Below are positions 39,540 to 51,284 of a stretch of 64,000 bases of DNA, piece after piece. A program made the translations under genes and the position numbers. How positions within the stretch are numbered: the stretch's first letter is position 1; each line of letters starts with the position of its first letter. Under the pieces are notes generated by a model. That model was given only the letters and a program-made list of their open reading frames with translations, was not told where the DNA came from and made no database searches. The stretch comes from Neovahlkampfia damariscottae (lineage: Eukaryota > Heterolobosea > Selenaionea > Neovahlkampfiida > Neovahlkampfiidae): contig JABLTG010000027.1 of the NCBI GenBank assembly GCA_016618085.1, forward strand, positions 1,832-65,831, read 5' to 3'.

Positions 39540-42500
39540 TTATTTATTCCCTTCTAAATTGATATCTTTATTCATTCCTAATAAAATAAAATTTGATTCT
39601 AAACAATTAATTTCAGTTAATGTTTCAATTTGATCATTTGTCAATGCCCATTTTGATATTTTTTTTTCACTTAATCTGATCAGTTTATTAATCTGTGTGA
39701 AAATTATATCATTTTCACTAGTTGCACCTAATGATTTTAAACTCCATTTTGAACCGAAGTAAATATCATCTTCAATCAAAATATTGCTATTCTTCAAATT
39801 TTTAAATAAAGAAATAAATTCTGAAATAATTTCGTTGGTGGATTCAGGATTTGTTATTGTGATTTCTGTGATTGAATTCGCTGCTACTCCTCTAATATGA
39901 ATATGATTTTGATCATTTTTTACAATTTCAAATAATTCTTCAATGATTTCTTTTGAGAAATTGGAACACAATCCAATGGAATAAATTGCTTGAATTCTGA
40001 CAGAAGAATCTGAATTATTTAAATTTTCGGTAAGTAACTTCATGGCATCTTTATCTCCTCTTTGCATGATTGAAGGAAGTATTTTTAAAATTGTTCGAAT
40101 ATTAGATTGACTGTCTGTTGTTTTAGCAATTTCAAAAATAGTTTCAATAATCTTTGATGGAACTTTTGAACATACTTCAGCAATTCCCAACAGACATTCA
40201 TTTTTCACATCAAATTTTGTGTCTTGAAGAAAATTTGTGAGAACAGAAATAGTTTCTTTATCATCTTTTAAAGATAGATTGGAAATTAATTTGATCAGTT
40301 TGGCGCGATATTTGACATTCGAATTGAGCATTTTATAAGCAAATTTTAAGATTTTTGAGTCACCTTTTGAACCAAATTGAATAATTGCATCACATGCTTT
40401 ATCTCTAATGATCCAAGATTGATTTTCAAAAATTTCCAGTAATTTCTGGACAATTTCTTTTTTTTGATCATTTTTTGGATTCATCATCATTAAAGCTTCT
40501 ATTCCCATTACACAAGGATTTTTTGCAACATTTTTGTCTGAAATCAAAGAAATCAATTCTTTTATCAATTTTACATCATCTTTTTCAGATACAGTAGTTA
40601 AAACCATATAACAAAGTGTATATTCATCTTGTTTCATTTTTGCAATTGATTTCATCATGTAAGCTCTTTCATCACCTTTTACAGCATTTTTAAACAACTC
40701 AAGTAATTTATATCTTTGTGAACTGTATCTTGTTTGTATGATTTCTAATATTTCTTCTGAATTCTTATAAAATATTCTCTTTAAAAAAATTTGAGTTGCT
40801 TCTCGGTGTGGAATTGTATGGTCAAAATATTTCAAAAAAACGATACCAGCTTGTAAAATTGTTTGTTTATCAGAAAATAAATTCATTATTGTAATCATAT
40901 GTTCAAGTAATAAATCTCTAATTTTCTTTACTTCCATTGTATCACCATCTAATTCCAATTCTTCCAAAATAGTCAACATTAATATTCTTGTTTGTTTAGT
41001 AATGGCTTTTGATAATTGATTCAAAAGTTCAGAAATAACTTTAGACTGTATTGTTGAGTTTTTTTTAGTAATATTTGAAATTGCAATTCCTGCACCTTCT
41101 CCATCAATATTTCCATTTTTTATGTTATTCATGATGATTTTTAAAAGATATTCATTATCAATTTGAAAATTATTTGTACATTCTTGTGCAATATTTCTTA
41201 TAATTGGATTTGAATGATAGAGTCCTTTTGCAATGACTGACATTTTTTTCTTTTCTCTTTTAAAACTCAATTGTGAAGTTATTGCTTTATAAAGTAAAGG
41301 TTCTTTTTCACGACAATTTCTTTCACGTAACATTTCAAAAACAACAGTCAATGAAGTTAATGATCTTTTTTGATTCAAAAAATAATTAATGAATTCTTGA
41401 AAAATTGGACTTGATAACTCAGTTGCGCAGAAACAAAATGTATCTTTAAACCAAGGATCTTTCATGTAATCATTACATAAAGAATCTAAATAACTTGATT
41501 TTGGTTTCTTTACAAATCCCAATAAATCATTAATTGAATATCTTTTTGAATCTCTTAATTGATTTCCTTCTAATTCGTCAGTAATCTGTTTCTTCCAATA
41601 AGTTGAAGTGAAATATTCTTGAAATGATAATTGTGAAAATTTATATCGATTCAATTCAGGAATAAAAAATGGTAATTGACCTTCATCTATCAATCTTTTT
41701 GAATCTTCCCAAATTGGAAATCTTTTCAAAAAGGAGTCAGTAATATCAGCTTCTGAAAAATAAATTTGTTTATGAGTATGTAAATGATAAGCAATATGAT
41801 TGATTAAATTAATTAAATCTTGTAAATACTTATCAACATCCAGTTTATTACCTTGACCTGATAATCTTCTCATTTTTTTTAAATGCATTTCTAACATATT
41901 TTCAATGGCCATTCCATATAAAGCACTTCGACTACTGGGTATTTTTTGATTTTGTTTGAATAATTCAATCAACATTGACAAATATAATGGTGTTCTTGTA
42001 ATTGCCTCATATTTTGGTTCCATTAGTAGTTTATTTAATAACTCAGAATTTACACCTCTCCTTTTTGATATCTCAATCTTCATTTCATAATTTAATTGTA
42101 AGATTTTTGTTAATTGGAATCCAGGAAAATCTAAATAATAAATTCAGGAGAAATATTTTACCTGTTTGTGATTGGACACGTGAAGTGATAATGATTCCAC
42201 CTGAATTTTCAAAATTTTTGTCTAATTTCAAAATATTTTCTTCCAACCAAATTCTTGCATCTTTTGTGCAAGATTCATCTAATCCATCAATCAACAGTAA
42301 AACTTTTTTATCTTCAAATTTTTTCAATAAAAATTTTTCAATATCAACAGAGTATTTGAAATTTCCTGCTGATCTGATGCATTGAATATCAAAAGGAATA
42401 TCTTCATCATAATTTTCAGTTAGAAGTGAAACAGAAACAAAAACAGGTACAATACTCTTTACATCTAATTGACACATTTTAGCAAATGTAAACATGATAA

Positions 42501-44414
42501 TTTTAAGTAGTGTTGTTTTACCACTTGATGGATCTCCAAAAATTACAATTCTCAAAGGATCTATTTTTTTGATGAATTCTAATGCATCGATTCCAATAAT
42601 TGAGTCTTCAATCGAAAAACTTAATCTTGGTGACATAAAATCAGTTTGGAAAGTATTTTCTGATTCTAATTGGTTAATTATTGGACTTAATTGTAATGGA
42701 ATACATTCTGAATCTAAATCAATAGTTGTATTATGAACTAAATCGATGATTGATTTATCATATTGAACAATCATTGTCAAATATTTTTCATTCGCTTTTT
42801 CGACCTCTTCTGTTTCAAATTTTGATGTAATTCCAATGAATTCATTCTCAGGATCAGTGAATTTTTCCTTTGAATTTATTAGTTTTATATTAAATTCAAA
42901 CTATTTTTTCAAGTAAATTTGAAGGGAAAGGGAATCCTGAATTCTCAACTACTTCAATAAATTGATAAATTGTTACAATTTCTGAATCTCCACAAAGTAA
43001 TTTTTTCAATCCTCTTGCTCTAGTTACACCAATTCGACCTGCAAATGTTTGATAAGCACCACTAAAACTCCTCCAAACAACTTCCAAAATCTAATCAAAA
43101 AAATAATTAAAATACTCTTTTTCAATTACATTCTCTCCAAAATACTTTTTCCAAAAATTTTTAGCATCAACATTGTGAATTGCCTGTATTAATGTATTAT
43201 CAGTTGTAACCATAATTGTTGTTGGATTTGTATCTAATTTTTTATTTGTAATTTTCAATGGATTATTTCTGATGAATTTTGATTCATTGTTTTTTTCAAG
43301 AAAAAGTAAAATTTCTTCTGATGTTGGTCGTTGCTCAGGATCATAACAAAGACACTCAAATAATAATATACATAATTTAAAGTTTCTTTTCATTGAATAT
43401 TGTTTATAAAGTGCATATCTTGATACGTAAAATGAGTTATGAATAATTTACCTAGTTTTTAAATTAGAAATACTATCTTTCAATAATAATCCTCTTAAAT
43501 CCATTAAAGCATCCAATTGAGAACTCTTATTCAAACCAATTTCATGAAAACTTTCAAGAATCAACATACCAACAGACCATATATCAGCAGATGTATCATA
43601 TCTAAAATGATGGTGTTTAGAATATTTATTAACTAACCCCAATTCTGATAACACTTCAGGTGCCATATAAAGTAATGTTCCCGTTCTAGTTCCTGCTAAT
43701 TTACTACCTAACTGTTTGGTGACTCCAAAATCCGAAATTTTTAGATCTAATTTCTCTACTTTTTCTTTGGTCCATGATATCTCATGAAAATCCAGAATAT
43801 CAGCATCTTTAAATTTGTCAAAAATATTTTTTTTTCAAACCAAGTTTTAGTAGTATATTTTCAGGTTTAATGTCACGATGACAAAAATTCATTGAATGTA
43901 AATAAGATAGACCTTCTATTCTTTTGTTAATTTTTTCTTTTTTTTCACCTGAAATTTGAAGTATCCATCTGACAATATCACTTTCACTAAAATCAAAACT
44001 CTTCATTAAATATTTTAAGTTTCCAGCATTGCATAAATCCATAATGATACATAAATAAGTGAAATTTTCATCTCTTATGATATTAGTACTGATGTAATAT
44101 TCATAATGTTGTAAAATTCTTTCGTTTTTTAATGTCAAAAGTGAATTCAACTGTATTTGTGGATTTTAATATTTTTTTTTGAGAACCATTTTATCTTTTT
44201 TAACTGATTCCGCATCTTCAATTTCTATTTTTTTCATTGCGAATAATTCACCAGTTTTCTATTGTTCAAAATATTTTTATTTTACTAGTTTTTGACATAA
44301 ATAGACATAACCTTCACTACCTTTTCCAAGCCTTGAAATTTGAACATATTCTTCATCTGGTTTACTTAATGGTTGAAGAGAAGTCATCAAAGTTTTCCCA
44401 CTTACCGTGGTCAT
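39540..44414 (-). CDS. Protein kinase-NACHT-HEAT STAND-class fusion
   Basis: Nine exons from ATG 44414 with introns of 27-39 nt; about 1,530 residues. The kinase domain is complete: LGKGSEGYVYLC, AMKKI, GLSYLHSMNFCHRDIKPEN, ISDFGVTKQLG, MAPEV, so it should be active. A linker follows (FWKKYFGEN, then EVVWRSFSGAY). In phase after a 34-nt intron comes a NACHT NTPase: IFGDPSSGKTTLLK (Walker A), LLLIDGLDES (Walker B), GIIITSR (sensor), then TPLYLSMLIELF in the NACHT C-terminus. The last 550 residues are HEAT/ARM-type helical repeats (IRDKACDAIIQFG, VRIQAIYSIGL). Kinase plus STAND plus repeat sensor recalls immune receptors. An inverted CCAAT at 44438-44442 lies 24 bp from the ATG. Each join keeps the frame by sequence reading. 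Confidence 0.85.
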
Positions 44415-44533
44415 TCAAATGAACTTTGTTTTATTTGATTGGTCAGATGTAAAACAAGTTTTGGACAGACTGAAACACAGTAAGTAAATAATAAGTGAAT
44501 GATTTTAATTTTCAAAATGGTTTTTTTTTTGTT

Positions 44534-44950
44534 TTAAATTATTTTTAACTCTTTTAACAATTTTTCAAAATTTTCCAACTCCAAGCTCAGAAACGGCAGA
44601 GCAAAGTAATGAACAGTTAGAATTAATTTCTTATCAGCTTTCCATTGTTTAAATTCATCAACAGAAAAAACGACATGTTCTGGATGTATCGGGCAATCTA
44701 AAATGGTTGGTTCTAATACAATTGTCTTTGTATCAGTATAGTACAGTATTTCAACTTTCAAGTCTTTCAGTTCTTTTTTGTCAACATTAATATCATATAA
44801 AAATTTTTTTTTTCTAATTTTTGAAAAATTTAACACTGTGTCTTTGGTTTTTCCTATCAATAATTTATCCTTTTCTTTATCCGTTTTATGTAACAACTCT
44901 ATTAATTTGTCTTCAGGTATTTCCTCACCTTTAGTTTGGTCGTTTCCCAT
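44534..44950 (-). CDS. Hypothetical protein with N-myristoylation-like start
   Basis: A 138-residue intronless protein. It begins MGNDQTKG, which fits the Gly2 and Thr6 N-myristoylation pattern, so membrane attachment is possible. The rest is Lys/Leu-rich with a VDEFKQWKADKK segment and a closing helix ENFEKLLKELKII. No family recognised. Inverted CCAAT at 44973-44977. It lies between the kinase-NACHT-HEAT gene and the ADA2-like gene. Confidence 0.6.
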   Translation of the reverse strand: MGNDQTKGEEIPEDKLIELLHKTDKEKDKLLIGKTKDTVLNFSKIRKKKFLYDINVDKKELKDLKVEILYYTDTKTIVLEPTILDCPIHPEHVVFSVDEFKQWKADKKLILTVHYFALPFLSLELENFEKLLKELKII

Positions 44951-45146
44951 TGGGCTATTTGTAACACAGTTGATTGGTCAACAATTCTTAACGTTTTTCA
45001 TTTTTTTTGGTTTACTTTGTTCACCAAGAGAAGCAAAAGTTTATTTTTATTCTTTTCAGATTCTCAATTTTTGAAAATGTTTTAAATTTAGCCGGTTCCA
45101 AAATATTTTATTGGACAATTAACCACCTTCAAAAAAAACAAACAGG

Positions 45147-46613
45147 ATGTACCAAGAATTTTTAGAGAAAAGAAAAAAACTCATTGAAGAGAACTCAAAA
45201 TTGAGATTTGATTATTCAATAAGTTTAAATGAAAAAGAACAAAAAGTCAACGTCATTTTGCAAAACATATTTGATGCTGAAAAAAAGAACCCCAAAACAT
45301 CACCAACACTCAATATTTATGAAAGACAAGAAGCTACAGAAGCTTCTGAAGCCTTTAAAGTTTTAAAAAAGTTTCCAAAAGGTGCTCTGTTACACGCTCA
45401 TTATTTAGCTATGGAAGACATCAATGAATTCATCAAAAACTCAACTTATCATCAAAATGTAATAAAAAATAATCTAAATATTTTCTAGTGTTATTACTAC
45501 AATGATGAAGATTCAAAAGATTACATCAATGGACAAATGAAATTCTTCAACAAAGAAGAGGTCCCAAAAGGATTTGTTTCAGTTGAGGAAATGAGAAAAT
45601 TAAATGAAAATTTTGATAAAGAATTACTTAAAGATTGGAAAATGAATGCAAATGATGTGAATGGATCAGATTTTAAAAGATGGAAAAAATTTCAAGGTTG
45701 TTTCAGTAAACCATGGAGTGTTTATTGGTTTCGTGAAAATTTTGAAAAGAATTTTGAAATTATCATGAACTCTTTAATCGATGATAATATTCAATACATG
45801 GAAACGAATACAGGTCTCGGTGAAATTTATGATTTAAAAAAAAAATATTCACCTGAAGAATGTGCACAAATATTTTTTGATTTGAACAAAAAATTTGTTT
45901 TAAATCATGAAAATGACTTCTTAGGCATCAAACTTTGTCATGAAAATGTCAGAATTTTTGATTCAAAATTCATCAAAACTCATATGTTAGAATCATTAGA
46001 AATTCAAAAAAAATATCCAAACTTTGTCATTGGTTATGATCTTGTAGGTCAAGAAGATGGACCAGGTGCTTTTGATACACTTCATTATATGGAAGCAAAT
46101 TTAGAAATACAAGAAAAAGCAAAAAAAGAAGGAGTTGATTTTCAATTCTTTTTTCATGGAGGTGAATCATTATCTCCAGTTGAAAATTTATTTGATTTGA
46201 TTCTTTTAGGAACAAAAAGAATTGGTCATGGATTTAATTTATTTAGATATCCAAAACTTTATGATTGTTTGAAAAAGGAGAAAATATGTTTAGAAATTTG
46301 TCCAATATCAAATCATGTCATTGGATACGTTAAAGATCTAAGAAATCATCATGCAATTGGATATATGGCGAATGATATTCCAATTGTTTTGTGCTCAGAT
46401 GATCCAGGAATTATGGGTTATACAGGTATGACTCATGATTTCTTTGTTGCTGCTATTTATTGGAATTTAGATTTACGTGGAATTAAAAAATTAGCTTTAA
46501 ATTCAATTGAATTTATTTCAGGTAGTCAAGAAGAAAAAGAAAAATTAAGAGAAATGTGGAATAAGAAATATGAAATTTTCTTAAATTATATTTTGCATGA
46601 ATTTACAAAATAA
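45147..46613 (+). CDS. ADA2: Adenosine deaminase, ADA2/ADGF-like
   Basis: Two exons, 45147-45458 and 45489-46613, with a 30-nt intron; about 478 residues. KGALLHAHYLAM (metal His), IGYDLVGQEDGP, FFHGGESL (Glu catalytic position), RIGHGFNL, CPISNHVIGY and LCSDDPGI match the ADGF/ADA2 branch rather than ADA1; the CPISN and VGQED blocks are diagnostic. These enzymes deaminate adenosine to inosine. Animal ADA2 is secreted, but this protein starts MYQEFLEKRKKL with no signal peptide and lacks the N-terminal putative receptor-binding domain, so it is predicted cytosolic. Zinc ligands appear kept. Confidence 0.9.
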
Positions 46614-46623
46614 AAAAGTTGAT

Positions 46624-48381
46624 TTATTGGGAACAAAATTCATACATTGATAATAAATGCATATCAATCAAGTCACATTTATACACTTCTATTTCAACTG
46701 GAATGAAGTTGCTGGCATTAGTAAGGGAAGCATTTCCAGTTGGATCAATGTAACTTGTGTTTAATTTTGAATAGGATCCATTGTTGTTTTGTGTAGGAAG
46801 CAAATACAAATCCTGACATTAAATTTTAGTATTTTTGAAGACTTACATGACCGGATCCAAATGTTGGACCGTATGCTGCACTGCAGTAGACACTGTTGAA
46901 ATTTTGAGCTTGTGAAAGTTTATAATTTCTAGAAATTGAAAACAAAAAGCTATTTGGATCATGTTTGTATTGACCAGAAGAATCCCATGAAACTGAAGTG
47001 TATCCTCCAAATATTTGATTTGAACTGCATTTCACAAGTGTAATTGTTCCACCACAATAGTTGCAGTGATTGTGAAAATTAGCAGCACTCCATCCATTTA
47101 CATTTGCTGAATATATTAAAGAGTATTTATGAGGAATTCCAATCCATTCATTGATTCGCTTCATAACAGTAGTATTCATCAAACAAGTCACTGATGAAAA
47201 TGGTAACAATACATGTGGAGCAACAAGAGATTGATATACTTCGATCTCCGCAACTTTAAACGTAGCCGCTTTTGCCAAATAATGATTTGCTTCTGTTGAA
47301 TTTATTCCTTTTCCAGTTACATCCTCAAATGCGCTTCCAATTTTTGATGTGCAATTTGTACTGTTGCAATTATTCGCAATCAATAAATCCTAACAGAGTT
47401 CAGTAACTTTCTTTAACTTACTTGACTTCCAAATTTGCAAAGAATACCTGATTGACAATAAATAGCTTGTGATTGGTTGATTACTTTTAACTTCTTTCTT
47501 TGTGTCAATGAAAATAAAAATGATTCTGAATCATATCTGTAGACATTTCCACTTCCCCATGATTGTTCTGTGTATCCACCAATTATTTCACCAGTTGTTG
47601 TTTTTATGATGATGATAGTTGGGCCAGCGTTATTACATTTAGCATGGAATTGAAGTGCTGTGAAACCATCAATTGTACCTTGATAAATTTTCTTTCCACA
47701 AAATGGTTTTCCCAAGTAAACACTCAACAACTTTCCATACATCTTTGTAACTAAAGTTGAATTTGGAAACATCAATTTGTATTTAAGATTCTCTTTCTTG
47801 TTGTTTTCTTGAACAATATTATCTTCTAATTTTTGGGTTCTGTTTTGAAGCAAGTTCATTTGATTGTGCATTTGGATCTTTTCTGTGAGGGACATTTTCA
47901 ATTTTTCAATTTCATTGTCCATTTTTGATTTTAATTCTTCCATCATTTCTTTTTCAATCAATTTTTTTGGTTTAATTCTTTGCTTCTTGTCATTTTGAAT
48001 CATCCATTCATACTTTTGATATTCTACCGAATCAAATTGTTCTTTTTTGAAAATCAAGAAATATCGACCAAGAAGCACCATAACTAAAGATTTAGTGTTG
48101 GAATTGAAATCATGTGAAACATCTGAATTGTGAACAACTGAGCTGGTTGAAAAGTAATAAGCAGGTTTGATTTTAGCATCCGAGGACATAGCATTCTCAA
48201 AGAACAAATTGAAGTCTTCAAACTTTGAGTCCAAACTTTTTTCTGTGATTTCTCCAGTAAAAAAAATTTCTTGTTGAGGTTCATAGAACGACATCATAAG
48301 ACAACCTTCTTTTGACAACTTTGGAAATAGAATGTATCTGAAAGTAAATGAATTGAGTTTGACAGCACCGTATTGAAACAT
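46624..48381 (-). CDS. Double TLDc-domain protein with coiled coil
   Basis: Three exons with two introns of 32-34 nt, about 565 residues from ATG 48381. The N-terminal 100 residues are unassigned. A charged coiled coil follows (EELKSKMDNEIEKLKMSL). Two TLDc-like units come next: TIDGFTALQFHAKCNNAGPT, IIGGYTEQSW, ESFLFSL; and NGWSAANFHNHCNYCGGT, IFGGYTSVSW, NSFLFSI, GPTFGSGH, VEIEVY. Tandem TLDc is unusual. The second unit is complete to its C-terminal IEVY strand. The start region faces that of an IFI44-type GTPase 177 bp away; in animals TLDc and such a GTPase occur in one protein. Confidence 0.8.
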
Positions 48382-48558
48382 GTTTTAAGCTTTGTTTTGA
48401 TGAACTAACCAATTAAACACATTGTTCTATTTATAATTTTTCAAAACTAAACTTTCAATTTTTTTCGTATTCATTGGTCAATTGATGGACTAGAAACTGA
48501 AATCGAAACTTATAAATAGATCGACCAATAAACATTGCTCATCAACACAACAGAAACA

Positions 48559-49478
48559 ATGCAATTGAACATCTCTCAAAAAATGAAGAACTACCAACCA
48601 AAATTCTATCCAAAGTGTAACATCTTAATAACAGGCCAAAGTGGAGCTGGAAAATCGAGTAAGAAAAATAAAAAAATATATCTAACAATAAAAAGGTTTG
48701 ATTGGAAGTATATCATCTGCAATCAGTTCATCCAGTAACTTTGATCACAAAAAAGCACCAGCAAGAAAAAAAATGGAAGATGGTCAAAAAACTGAACTCT
48801 ATTGCGAACTCAAGTTGACAGATTCTATTTCTCTTTGGGATACAGTTGGTTGGAATAATCAGATTTATCTCAATGGAGAATTTGGACACATGCTCAATGG
48901 AACCATGGAAAATGGACACCACTATAAATCAACTCAATTCCTCTCAAATGCTATTCCTGAGAACAAAATTGATATTGTGATTGTTGTTTGTAGTCAATCT
49001 CAAATTATTAACAATCCTGATCATTTGAAAAAAATGAAAAAAAGTCTACTTGTTCACGCCCAAGAACTCAGTAAGACTCGTTCAATTATTAATCTTTATA
49101 GAAATTCCAATAATCTATGCTGTTACAATGGTTGACAAAATCAAAAATATACAAAATAAATTGGAGAATCTTCTTGCAATGGATCCTGGTCAAGCTTACA
49201 ATATTATTGAAAATGATAGCACAGTGGAAAAAATCACAACAATCATCCAAGAACAAGTTGAAGACGAAGAAGCTGTAGTTATACCTGTAATCAACAATCC
49301 GATCAACAAAACAAGAAAAGTTCCTCTAAATGTTTGTAGTTGCGAAACTTTGTTGGAAAACATTCTAGAGCTCCTCCCTGATGGATCAAATTCAACTCAA
49401 AATTCAGATCTGGAATGGAAACTTTTCAACCCTTTTGAAGATGAAGAAATAATCATTGCTGAACCTTATTACAAATAA
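48559..49478 (+). CDS. IFI44-type GTPase (p44/antiviral-like P-loop protein)
   Basis: Three exons joined by a 38-nt and a 31-nt intron, about 285 residues from ATG 48559. NILITGQSGAGKSSLIGSIS is the P-loop; the second half of the GKSS motif is formed by splicing. ISLWDTVGWNN is the G3 (DxxG), FGHMLNGTMENGHHYK resembles the IFI44 insert around the G3-G4 gap, and IIYAVTMVDKI is the G4 position (VD). IFI44 and relatives are interferon-induced, GTP-binding, antiviral in vertebrates, and carry an N-terminal TLDc domain absent here. An upstream TTG at 48535 extends the frame, but CCAAT at 48525-48529 lies 30 bp before the ATG. Confidence 0.8.
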
Positions 49479-49482
49479 AAAT

Positions 49483-51173
49483 TTATTTTTCAATTAAATT
49501 TAGCATTTCAATTAACAATTTCATTTGATCATTATTTTCAAATTCATATTCTTCCATATCTAATTCACCTGCATGCACCGCGAAATATATAGCTCTTCTT
49601 TTTGATTTTTCTGAGTTCAATTGAATACCAGAAGGAAAATTGGGAATTTTCTCAAAAATCTTTTGTGAACCCCAATACTGTTTATAAACATCATCAGCAG
49701 TACACCCCAAAAGAGAAATGAAAATACAACTTTCAGTACCTTTTAATTTGAGAATTAAATGGATTTCTTACTTGATTTTTTCTTAATTCTATATTGTAAT
49801 TCATCATAATACTGATCTTGATTTAAAGAAAAAGGAGCTACATTGAAGAATAAAACAACATCAACAATTTGGTTATCTTCCAATGATATTTGAATGATTT
49901 CAGTTTTGATACTTTCTCCATCACACATTTGTTGAAAAATTTTCACAAAACCTCTTGGAGTTTTGTCACCAATTACACCAACTGACAATTTCTTTTCAGG
50001 ATGAACAAAAACATCTAAATCTATTTTATTATTGAATGAATCAAAAATAGTGAATGTCCCTTCACCTGAATGTTTCGTAATGAAATTACTTTCATATGTT
50101 CCATCCACATTATATTTAAAGAATAAATTTGAAGTTTCTGTTGAGTTGGTAAATTTTCCTTTGACTATTAATTCGGAATCAGTGATTCTATTTCCCATTT
50201 CATCAAATACTCCTATTTTTTGAACTGATTTTGAATTTTGAATAATTTTTTCAGTTGAAAGAAATTTCAAATTTGAAAGATGAATTCCACCAGATTTGAC
50301 ATTTAAATTTTTGGGAATCCCAACAATATTTGTTGAATTAATCTTAATATTTAGAAAATCATCATTTCTTGGAATGAAAGTGAACATCATTTTTCCTTTT
50401 GAAACTGCTTCAAAATTTATATTTTCACTTCCAAAGTTGCCATCAATTTTGAAATTTGAAGGAGAAAAACAAATTTGATTATTTTTATTTCTTAGCGTCA
50501 AAATTCCAGTACATTTTTTACCAGAGATTAAAGGTTCATTTATTTCAAAAGTTGTGAATTTAGCATCTGGTGAATTATGTATCTTGAAAGGTAATTGTAT
50601 TGTACTCGAAAATTTCTTTTTTTTTTGTTTGGTGGAAGAAATAACTTCATAAACCACAACATTACCAGGATTTAATTGATTATCTTCAAATGAATAATCA
50701 TTTGTTTCAAAAATTTGTTGATTATTTTTGAAAACTGAAAAGTATTGTTCATCTGAAGAGAACTGTTTGTATTTTGGTTTCCATTCAACTAAAACATTAT
50801 TATTCTTTAATAGTTTTGTAGTGACAATAATATCAATTGGATTTTTAATTTTAGGTTTTGAATAGTGTTTTTCTTTGATGAATAATTGAGGTTTAGGAGG
50901 TGAATTATCTCTGAGAGCTATAGCTTTTTGAATTGAATTTAATGCATCCAAAAGATGATCATTTTGTTTTTCCATTTTATCAGGATGATTTTCAGAGATC
51001 CAAAGAAGTATTTTTTGAAAGTCAAGAATTTCTTTTTTCCAAGTTACTTCTGTAGAAAACCAATACTTCTTATCTGTGGTACGAGTTAATAAATCAGTAA
51101 GTTCCTTTGAATTCATTTTTTCTTTCAATAAAAATTCTAATAAATCATTAAGGTTAGTGTGAGGAAAATCCAT
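49483..51173 (-). CDS. Large protein with filamin-like immunoglobulin repeats
   Basis: Two exons, with a 32-nt intron near 49740-49771; about 550 residues from ATG 51173. The middle contains filamin-type Ig repeats (NFKIDGNFGSENINFEAVSK and KFTNSTETSNLFFKYNVDGT, with the dGtY turn). The N-terminal 130 residues are helical and unassigned. The C-terminal 170 residues (KKLSVGVIGDKTPRGF, VVLFFNVAPF, TADDVYKQYWGSQKIFEK) match no family I recognise. Filamin repeats usually mediate dimerisation or actin-linked scaffolding; the protein lacks a CH actin-binding domain. It ends 4 bp from the stop of the convergent IFI44-type GTPase. Confidence 0.6.
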
Positions 51174-51284
51174 GTTTTGAATAATTAGTGATTTTCATTG
51201 GTGAGTCTAAAAATAGACAAAGATTGAAATTTTGATTTATTATAAGATGAAACTGGTAAATTTAACTGAATTTTATCGAAGAAA

